A stretch of DNA of 52,207 nt from contig JAFGRT010000068.1 of assembly GCA_016935015.1 (NCBI GenBank), positions 1 to 52,207 on the forward strand. The letters are read 5' to 3'. Positions 44,858 through 52,207 of the stretch are shown in pieces. The position numbers and the translations under genes are program-made. The notes under the pieces were generated by a model that had not been told where the DNA came from, did no database searches, and saw only the letters and a list, made by a program, of their open reading frames with translations. This DNA comes from Acidobacteriota bacterium. Lineage in GTDB: Bacteria; Acidobacteriota; JAAYUB01. Numbering within the stretch: the first letter of the stretch is position 1; the number at the start of each line of letters is the position of its first letter.

Positions 44858-46168
44858 TCAACCGCGCAGCCAGCTACCGATGCGCTCCACACCTTCCAAA
44901 CAATTCAGACAACAATTTTCGAGGAATGACCGGGGTAGGGGCTTGTCCTTGGGAACTTCCTCGGCTTTGGCCAGGGCACAGGCGCCATCAAAATTCACGA
45001 ATGCCATACGAACAGTCAGTTCTTCCGGCGGACGGCCGAAGGCCATGCCGGGCAATACTGCCACTCCCGTCTCCTCCAGCAGCCTGGTGCACAGATCCTC
45101 ACTGGTCCTGATCCCGCGGCGGGCCAGTTCATCCCGGAAATTGGCAAAATCAGGAAACAGGTAGAAGGCTCCGCGTGGCTCCGCCACCGGCACTCCGAAC
45201 ACAATCAAGCGCCGGTGCAGCTCGCGGCCGAGGGTCCGCAGCACCCGCCGGGCCTGAGTCAGATAGCGCTCAATGCGCGGGCCGCCAAGGAATGCCCGCA
45301 CCGCCGCAAACTGGATAGGCGCCGAAACCGAGGTATATGTCTCACTGGCCACGGCGGCCATGGCCTCACGCAGCCAGTCCAGCAGCGCCGGAAAGGCGAA
45401 AGTGCCCAGGCGCCAGCCGCCGGCACCGCACCACTTGCTCAATCCGCCGCTGATGATGGTCCCTTCCGGGTAAAACCGGGCGATGGACACGTGCTGGCCG
45501 TTGAAATGAAGCTCCCCGTAAATCTCATCGGACAGCAACAGCACCCGGTAGCGGCGGGCCACGCGGGCCAGCTCCTTGAGCTCTTCCAGCACATAGGTTC
45601 CACCATGGGGATTGGCCGGGTAGTTGAGGATCACCAGCCGCGGTCGCCCGGGATCCCGACGGCATAGGTCATGCAGCTGTTCAGGGGTAATTCGCCAGCC
45701 ATCCTCAGCCGAAGTGGACACCCATTGAATGTGCCGGCCGATGATGTGCGCCTGGGGGGCATACGAAACCCAACTGGGTGTCGGAATCACCAGGTCGCCG
45801 TAAAACACGAGTTGTAGCAGGAACATCAGCTCCTTGGAACCGGGGCCGATCATGATGCTTGCCGGCGAAAAACTCACCCCCTGCCGCCGCATGTAGTAAT
45901 CGGCTACTGCCCGTTGCAGGGCCGGCAGACCCATGACCGGCAGGTAGTCCTTCTGGTGGGCGTGGGCACGCAATTCTTCCACGACGGGTTCCGGCACCGG
46001 AAAGGGGGATTGCCCCAGGCCCATCTTGTAGATCGGCCGCCCGTCCCGCAGGAGATCGTTGCTCAATTCATTGACGGCAAGGGTAGCCGATCGCGACAAA
46101 CCCCGCACATTGAGATTCAGGTGAATATCAGGCGTGTGGATGTTTTTCGGTTTGTGGTTATTGGCCAT
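44858..46168 (-). CDS. PLP-dependent aminotransferase, class I/II (AspC/alanine-type)
   Basis: 436 residues from ATG at 46168; no strong ribosome-binding site, and the longer frame (start 46243) is less likely. Fold type I motifs: KMGLGQSPFPVPE, PGSKELMFLLQL, NYPANPHGGTY (cofactor Asn), SDEIYGELHF and GGLSKWCGAGGWRLG (PLP Lys). The end is unusual, with a short Cys pair (FLENCCLNCLEGV). Likely amino-acid transamination; substrate not deducible. Confidence 0.88.
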   Translation of the reverse strand: MANNHKPKNIHTPDIHLNLNVRGLSRSATLAVNELSNDLLRDGRPIYKMGLGQSPFPVPEPVVEELRAHAHQKDYLPVMGLPALQRAVADYYMRRQGVSFSPASIMIGPGSKELMFLLQLVFYGDLVIPTPSWVSYAPQAHIIGRHIQWVSTSAEDGWRITPEQLHDLCRRDPGRPRLVILNYPANPHGGTYVLEELKELARVARRYRVLLLSDEIYGELHFNGQHVSIARFYPEGTIISGGLSKWCGAGGWRLGTFAFPALLDWLREAMAAVASETYTSVSAPIQFAAVRAFLGGPRIERYLTQARRVLRTLGRELHRRLIVFGVPVAEPRGAFYLFPDFANFRDELARRGIRTSEDLCTRLLEETGVAVLPGMAFGRPPEELTVRMAFVNFDGACALAKAEEVPKDKPLPRSFLENCCLNCLEGVERIGSWLRG

Positions 46169-46280
46169 CCGGAATATAACCTGAACTGCCGTGCCGTCAC
46201 CCGGTTCGAATCGTCGAATTCGAGGGCACTGTAGTCCGGTCATCGGTCGCAGTCAAGCATAATCATGACTTGCCGCCAGT

Positions 46281-46673
46281 TTATTCGTACGGCACTTCGC
46301 TCATCAGGGCCAGGGTATTGCCGTCCAGGTCGGAGAAAAAAGCCATCCAGAGCTCATGATCCGAAAGCTTGGCGACACATTGCGGCACGCTGAAAAATTC
46401 GACGCCCCTGTCGCTCAGCACCCGGCAGGCTTCATTGATATCCTTGACCTGAAAATAGATCAATGAAGAAGGATGGTCAAACTCCGGTTTTTCCGGCACC
46501 GCCAGCATGAGTCGCACCTCGCCGCAATCGAAAAAGGCCATCTTGGGGACCTGAAACAGAAGAGTCATCCCCAGCTTGTCCCGATAATACGCCACGGCCT
46601 GGTCCAGTTTGCGGGTGTTCACCGCAATCTGGCCGATGGTCTTTAATCCGCTAAATGTTTGGGGTTGATTCAC
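46281..46673 (-). CDS. VOC/glyoxalase-fold protein
   Basis: 130 residues from GTG at 46673, which has GGAGGT six bases upstream. Vicinal-oxygen-chelate pattern: IGQIAVNTRKLDQAVAYYRD, MAFFDCGEVRLMLA, SSLIYFQVKDINEACRVL and FFSDLDGNTLALMSEV, the last carrying the usual metal Glu position in some members. It is one-domain, like glyoxalase-related and antibiotic-resistance proteins. Substrate unknown. Confidence 0.85.
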   Translation of the reverse strand: MNQPQTFSGLKTIGQIAVNTRKLDQAVAYYRDKLGMTLLFQVPKMAFFDCGEVRLMLAVPEKPEFDHPSSLIYFQVKDINEACRVLSDRGVEFFSVPQCVAKLSDHELWMAFFSDLDGNTLALMSEVPYE

Positions 46674-46845
46674 GATTGTACCTCCAGGGGCCTGTCTGAT
46701 GGAATGGATCAGGTGTCGTGCCCGTATGCAGAAACGAGGTTGAACCGAGGTTCGTCTTTCATGGCTTTGATGTTGGATGCCTGGAGGCGATGCAGAAAAA
46801 CACTCCCGGAGTCGGCGACGCCATTTGCGCCGAGGGGGCAAACCC

Positions 46846-47574
46846 TCACCATACGGACGGCAACAGGCGATAGGGCACCTCGCGGGCATATTGCGCATAA
46901 CCCGGCAGTTCACGCTGTAGTGTCCGGTCCTCCAAGACGGTGCGCACCAGAGTCAGAATCTCGATAACGGCAACGGGTATCCAGGCCCACAGCGAATTGA
47001 GGATGAGCGGGATAGAAATCACATAGAGCATGGCACCCAAATACCCGGGATGTCGAATCCAGCGGTAGGGTCCGCCAGTGACGACATGATGATTCCGGTC
47101 CGTTTGGATCCGCACCACCGCCGAGAAGAAGGGATTGCGATACATGGCCCAGAGTACAATGAGATCACCGGACAACAGAAACAGCAAACCGGCGGCCTGG
47201 ACAGCGCCGGAATAGGGTTGTGTCCAGCCCCATCGAAAGTCCAGGGCACCGACGGCAATCGTCGTCAGGGGAATCCAAACAGCCGTGGCCGATGCCAGGT
47301 ATAGATCCCATTTCTTGATCCCCGGACGAATGGACAACCGTTCAGCCAACAGCTCCGGGTACCGTTTCGCCAGCATCAGGGTGGTGGAGATCATGCAAGC
47401 GGTGAGGGTCCCCCAGAAAATCCAGCCCATGGTCCAGTCAAGCCGGCCGGCGGCTGCAAACAGGATGCCGCCGAAAAACAAGCTGGCCAGGGTCAGCTTC
47501 CGGGCGGCCCGACGGAAAGTGAGGCCCGATGGGGCTGGGCAGATTGTCATCCCATCCGTTTCCTGATGGTTCAT
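46846..47574 (-). CDS. isoprenylcysteine carboxyl methyltransferase (ICMT)-like membrane methyltransferase
   Basis: 242 residues from ATG at 47574, with GAGGT five bases upstream. About five TM segments. The C-terminal part has the ICMT/PEMT hallmark NHHVVTGGPYRWIRHPGYLG followed by an EDRTLQRELPGYAQYAREVPYRLLP tail (SAM and substrate pocket). In bacteria such proteins methylate lipids or other membrane compounds; the substrate is unknown. The next upstream 650 bp hold no gene. Confidence 0.85.
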   Translation of the reverse strand: MNHQETDGMTICPAPSGLTFRRAARKLTLASLFFGGILFAAAGRLDWTMGWIFWGTLTACMISTTLMLAKRYPELLAERLSIRPGIKKWDLYLASATAVWIPLTTIAVGALDFRWGWTQPYSGAVQAAGLLFLLSGDLIVLWAMYRNPFFSAVVRIQTDRNHHVVTGGPYRWIRHPGYLGAMLYVISIPLILNSLWAWIPVAVIEILTLVRTVLEDRTLQRELPGYAQYAREVPYRLLPSVW

Positions 47575-48222
47575 GGCTGACCTCGTGGTTTCTTGATGAA
47601 TATTTTCACCGAATTGATATTGTTTGGCCATCCACCCGCCGATAGCCGCATTCCGGCACTGCCGGCGGAAGATTCCGCCCGTGGCCCTGAGGGCGACGGC
47701 GAGTTCCCGGCTTCTCGCCGCGCCACCGCCGATGCCGCATGGAACTGGCTGGAAATCTTTCACGCCGAAATTCTGCGGCCCGGATGCCCGTATTCCAGCG
47801 GATGCAATAACCGGGTCTCAACCCGGTGCTGGCAAAGCCGAATCAGAACCGCTCCGCATGTGGAAATCCCTCCGTCACACCGTTGTGATACCAGGTTCAG
47901 CCTGGGATGGCCGCGATGATTCATCAACCCACAATCCTTCCGCTAAAGACCCCATGTCAACAAGACATCTACAACCAATCGCCCGCTGGAAAAGGCAGAT
48001 TCTGCCGCATCGCCGGACGGAGTTTTCCAGAATGTACAAGGCACGGTCCACCGGTACCGGAAACCACGGAGGAAAATCGTCTCGGTGATCAATGGGATTC
48101 ATGTCATGCAATATCCGGTGTCCCGCCTGCGCCAGGCGGTTGAAACGGCCGGCAACGACGTGCCGCACCCGGCCAGAAATACACCGGCAGTGAAAGTGGA
48201 TTCCGATGCGTCGGCCGTCGTC
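47575..48222. other. 648-bp region with no recognised gene
   Basis: Spans the start of the ICMT-like gene and the end of the methyltransferase gene. Open frames here have erratic composition and no recognised domain, and no RNA or long repeat was seen. Confidence 0.4.
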
Positions 48223-48909
48223 TCAGCGATCCTTGGCGAAGACGTTCACCCGGCAGATGGAAGGGAAGATCGGCTCATGCTGGCGGCGAGTGTCCACGGA
48301 AAACATCTCCAGCGCCCGCACTTTGGCCTGCAGCCAGATCTCCGATCGCTGTTCGGCATCCGGCACATGCCGGTCCAGGAGTTTGGCGAAATCGGTGAGG
48401 GACCGTTCGATATAGCAGTATTCTTCCAGCACCGGCTGCAGACCCAAACCGGCGGCCTTGCGGATTACCGTGTAGGCGTGGCGCTGCAACTCCGATTCAT
48501 CGGCCACCAGGCGCACCAGCTCATAGTAGGATTCCTCTTCGGCAACGGGCTCCACAATGATGATGATCCCCGCGTGTTTCAGAATCCGGTACCCCTCGGC
48601 CAGGGCGGCGAACTGTTTCATCGTGGGCACATGATGCAGGCTGGCGAAAAAAATGACCACGTCCACGGCCCGGCTGCGGAAGGGGAGGCACTCGCCCCGG
48701 CTGGCCACGAAGAGGGCGCGTGTCCCGTCGAGCGAAAGTTCGTTGCGGCTCAGGATGTCCAGGCTGTCGATGCCGAACGCCAGACCGCCTTCCCGAGCCA
48801 GCCAGCTGACCAGGTCGCCAGAGCCACAGCCTACATCCACCACGACCTTGCGGCGGACGTCGATCAAGGCATCAATCAGTTCAACTTCCGTATTCAGCTT
48901 GCGCATCAT
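48223..48909 (-). CDS. class I SAM-dependent methyltransferase
   Basis: 228 residues. Motif I VVVDVGCGSGDL (22-33), GIDSLDILSR as the acidic strand, FRSRAVDVVIFFASLHHVPT and YRILKHAGIIIIVEPV are typical of Methyltransf_11/25. Substrate unknown. Its end, HEPIFPSICRVNVFAKDR, is not informative. The neighbouring MBL-fold gene ends 64 nt upstream. Confidence 0.88.
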   Translation of the reverse strand: MMRKLNTEVELIDALIDVRRKVVVDVGCGSGDLVSWLAREGGLAFGIDSLDILSRNELSLDGTRALFVASRGECLPFRSRAVDVVIFFASLHHVPTMKQFAALAEGYRILKHAGIIIIVEPVAEEESYYELVRLVADESELQRHAYTVIRKAAGLGLQPVLEEYCYIERSLTDFAKLLDRHVPDAEQRSEIWLQAKVRALEMFSVDTRRQHEPIFPSICRVNVFAKDR

Positions 48910-48973
48910 CAGCCTTCCCCGTGAGTCTCTTTAACCATATATCTGGTCGGCAAAGTGGCTGGTTTCCCGGGGC

Positions 48974-49765
48974 TCAATCTACGGGAATAGTCACCACCCG
49001 CCCCACACCCATGGTCACATAATCGTCGCCGTAGGCTTCGCGGAATGCGGCGATGGCCTTGTCCCCGGTACAATGGGTAGGCCCGCATTTTCGAACGCCC
49101 AGTTGCCGAAATACAGCTGTGATGTCCTGCAGTTGCTGGGGTGAATGCTGCATCAGGTGGAAACCGCCGAACACCATATACACATCCCGTTTCAGGACTT
49201 CCCGGGCTCGTTTGACAATGTCCACGATCCCCGGATGGGAACAACCCGTGATGACCACCAGGCCCGGCGGGGTATCCAGAATCAGCGACTGTTCATGGAT
49301 GGCCGTCCCCATGTCGCCCGTCGACCAGACACCGGGGCAGATCTGGATCGGCTCGCCCACCCGCTCCAGGCGGGCTCCGGCGTTGATCACCCGGGTGCAA
49401 AATTCCGCCGGGAACGACTCCGGCAGATAAACCGTCACCTTCGCCTTCTTGGCCAGAAAAGGGAACAATCCGCCCGTATGGTCACCGTGGTTGTGGGAAA
49501 GGACGACCAGGTCCACATCCTCCCCTTTCACCCCCAGCTTGTCCATGTTCCCGAACAGGATATCCGGCCGCGTTCCCGTATCGAACAAGATGGTGCGGGG
49601 CGTGCCCTCGATCTTGCAGGCGAAGCCCCAGTCGGCTTGCGTCCCCGGTGTGTAAACATAATTGTCATACAAGATGGTGATCCGGATCGGCGGTCTTTTC
49701 TCGCCCCGGGAAAATCCGACCAGCAGAATGGTACCCAGAATCAGCAAACTGACGATCTTCATCAT
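48974..49765 (-). CDS. exported metallo-beta-lactamase-fold hydrolase
   Basis: 263 residues. N-terminal signal peptide (IVSLLILGTILLVGF). Metal motif H91-N-H93-G-D95-H96 (LSHNHGDHTGG), with later His in GCSHPGIVDI and GGFHLMQHS; the order resembles the dihydropterin/RFA-phosphate-synthase-like MBL family (cytosolic enzymes), though here it is exported. GGGAG lies seven bases before the first ATG. Substrate unknown. Confidence 0.88.
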   Translation of the reverse strand: MMKIVSLLILGTILLVGFSRGEKRPPIRITILYDNYVYTPGTQADWGFACKIEGTPRTILFDTGTRPDILFGNMDKLGVKGEDVDLVVLSHNHGDHTGGLFPFLAKKAKVTVYLPESFPAEFCTRVINAGARLERVGEPIQICPGVWSTGDMGTAIHEQSLILDTPPGLVVITGCSHPGIVDIVKRAREVLKRDVYMVFGGFHLMQHSPQQLQDITAVFRQLGVRKCGPTHCTGDKAIAAFREAYGDDYVTMGVGRVVTIPVD

Positions 49766-49920
49766 AATAAACTCCCTGTGGCGTTATTGTAGCTGGATTT
49801 ACGGAAGAATTTCCAGATTTTTCTTTTCTTTGCCCATCATCGGCCAGGTTTATACCCCCGCTGGCCCTTTTGCCTGATCGCCCCTGATAGGAATGCCGCA
49901 ACCGCCCGGTCGAGGTCCCC

Positions 49921-50883
49921 TCATTCTCGTTTACCGCTGTCCTCGGGACTAGGGATGACATCGGCGGAAATCCAGTAAATGGCGGGGTGATGATCGGCAA
50001 CCGCCCGGTTGCTGCAAAAAAAGAGGTATTGGCCGTCCGGGCTGAGCTTGGGCCAGTTTTCTTCAGCGGGGGAATTCACCGTCCCACCCAGATTCCGGCC
50101 GGGAGTCCAATCACCGTTCTCCCGGCGAAAACTGACATACAGGTCACCTGTCCGCTCTCCCGGGCTCATATTGTCGGCGCCGGCGGCGGAATAAAACACG
50201 ATGAATCGTTCATCCGGCGGCAGGCAGGGTTCCACGACCACGGTACCTGGCCTGTTCACAGCCGGGCCCAGGTGCTCGGGTGTGCCGTAATGCCCGTCTT
50301 CCAGGCGGCAGCGGTAGATGCCGGCCCCGCCAAAGACAGGATAGTCAGCGTTGAAATACAAAGTATCCGCTTGAACCAGGCACGGATTCCATTCCCCGGC
50401 AGCGGATACCACCGACAGTTCAAGATCCACCGCCTCCGACCAGCCGTTCTCCGTCCGTTGGACATACCAGATCTGCCAGTCGACCCGGGGGGCTGTCGTC
50501 CCCCTGGCCGGACGTTTTGACTGAAAAAACAGTCGCCGCCCATCCACCGTAAACGCCGGCCCGGCGTCGGAAAACTGACCGGAGAAGGACGCCGGTGCTG
50601 GATCGGTCCAGCCGGCAGTCGTCCGACGCATGACCAGGATCGTTCCCCGGAATTGTGGATCCAGCCTCGTGAAGTACATCTCCGTGCCATCGGGCGAAAA
50701 GGCCGGGCCGAATTCCACCGCGGCCGACGACACCACCTGCGGGGCGAACAGGCGGGGCAGATTCCCCGGCGGCGTTTGTCCGAGATAGTCAGGTACCGGT
50801 GGCTCACCCTCCGCCGGGCAGGTGAGCGTAAACACGAGAATCATCCCCACCATCAAACCCTTTCGGCTTGACCAATGTTTCAC
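49921..50883 (-). CDS. secreted PD40/TolB-like beta-propeller protein
   Basis: 320 residues with signal peptide (GLMVGMILVFTLTC, possibly lipidated). PD40 blades include FGPAFSPDGTEMYFTR, AGPAFTVDGRRLFFQS and NWPKLSPDGQYLFFCS, with WNPCLVQADTLYF between. Such propellers are common in exported proteins and have no single function. Divergent from the UDP-xylose synthase gene. Confidence 0.85.
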   Translation of the reverse strand: MKHWSSRKGLMVGMILVFTLTCPAEGEPPVPDYLGQTPPGNLPRLFAPQVVSSAAVEFGPAFSPDGTEMYFTRLDPQFRGTILVMRRTTAGWTDPAPASFSGQFSDAGPAFTVDGRRLFFQSKRPARGTTAPRVDWQIWYVQRTENGWSEAVDLELSVVSAAGEWNPCLVQADTLYFNADYPVFGGAGIYRCRLEDGHYGTPEHLGPAVNRPGTVVVEPCLPPDERFIVFYSAAGADNMSPGERTGDLYVSFRRENGDWTPGRNLGGTVNSPAEENWPKLSPDGQYLFFCSNRAVADHHPAIYWISADVIPSPEDSGKRE

Positions 50884-51056
50884 GGTTTCTCCCCATTCCT
50901 GAATATCGACGTTCGCACAAACAGGTGTTCATTCTTACGGCCACTGGCGATGTTTGTTTCTCCGAATTCCCCGCCGGCAGAGGCGGAGGCAGGCTGCCGC
51001 TGCTGGAAAAACCGCCGGCGGCTACAGCATACCCGATCATCCCCGGCATACTTCTC

Positions 51057-51084
51057 TTGCCCCGGGGACGGGCTGTGCTATACT
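51057..51084 (+). promoter_or_regulatory. sigma70-type promoter of the nucleotide-sugar operon
   Basis: -35 TTGCCC (51057-51062), 16-bp spacer, -10 TATACT (51079-51084) with an extended TG (TGC) element; 25 bp before the start codon. Confidence 0.5.
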
Positions 51085-51108
51085 GGCGTCCACAGCGGGA
51101 GGTGATCC

Positions 51109-52207
<1,099 letters not shown>

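Noticed and set aside
47624-48088. Plus-strand 154-residue open frame
   Set aside because: Basic and Pro/Arg-rich, no domain, no clear ribosome-binding site; more likely non-coding.

Overview
The window is a 52.2 kb piece of a bacterial chromosome with high GC, dense coding and mostly minus-strand genes. The envelope is probably diderm: there is a TonB-like protein, periplasmic adaptor proteins and many secreted proteins. Gene content resembles Acidobacteriota: a GldA/GldF/GldG/DUF4340 transport operon, a two-domain ThyX-like protein, DUF3857/transglutaminase-like proteins and a DUF721/DciA protein. That assignment is inferred from gene content only. Class III ribonucleotide reductase (nrdD-nrdG) and a K+-dependent membrane pyrophosphatase fit an anaerobic, energy-limited lifestyle. 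No transposase, phage gene, CRISPR array or integrase was seen.

Layout. (1) 1-6785, minus: tRNA-Thr, two tandem transglutaminase-like exported proteins that lack the catalytic Cys and His, ispH, and a ThyX-like protein cut by the window start. (2) 6902-9844, minus: a 980-residue secreted beta-propeller-like protein. (3) 9950-14300: a DciA-like gene (minus), then a PhoB/PhoR-type two-component pair and a TonB-like protein (plus). (4) 14287-24200, minus: a housekeeping block, in transcription order four-repeat secreted protein, ispE, tRNA-Gln, prs, rplY, pth, hppA, then rpsF, rpsR, rplI (own promoter and terminator), then dnaB. (5) 24666-25402, plus: a small secreted protein of unknown function, possibly frameshifted. 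(6) 25501-31565, minus: an ABC operon (ATPase, permease, GldG-like, DUF4340) with a radical SAM gene downstream. (7) 31741-35578, plus: a membrane VWA protein, a membrane-fusion protein and a LolD/MacB-type ATPase, with no permease. (8) 36187-38903, minus: PrcB-like lipoprotein, APC permease, PH-like membrane protein. (9) 39128-42079, plus: nrdD-nrdG behind two NrdR-type boxes 31 bp apart. (10) 42150-50883, minus: PDZ/membrane/GGDEF protein, aminotransferase, VOC protein, ICMT-like methyltransferase, SAM methyltransferase, exported MBL-fold hydrolase, PD40 protein. (11) 51109-end, plus: UDP-xylose synthase-like gene and the start of galE.

How the genes fit together. ispE and ispH are two steps of the MEP isoprenoid pathway. 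prs, nrdDG and the ThyX-like gene concern nucleotide supply. DciA and DnaB are a helicase loader/regulator and its helicase. Pyrophosphatase could recover energy from PPi released by biosynthesis. The most unusual items are the paired pseudo-transglutaminases, the degenerate two-domain ThyX, the four-repeat exported protein at the head of the ispE operon, the permease-less VWA/adaptor/ATPase cluster, and the tandem NrdR boxes. Two single-base frame problems (near 6536-6541 and 25305-25307) may be real mutations or assembly errors.
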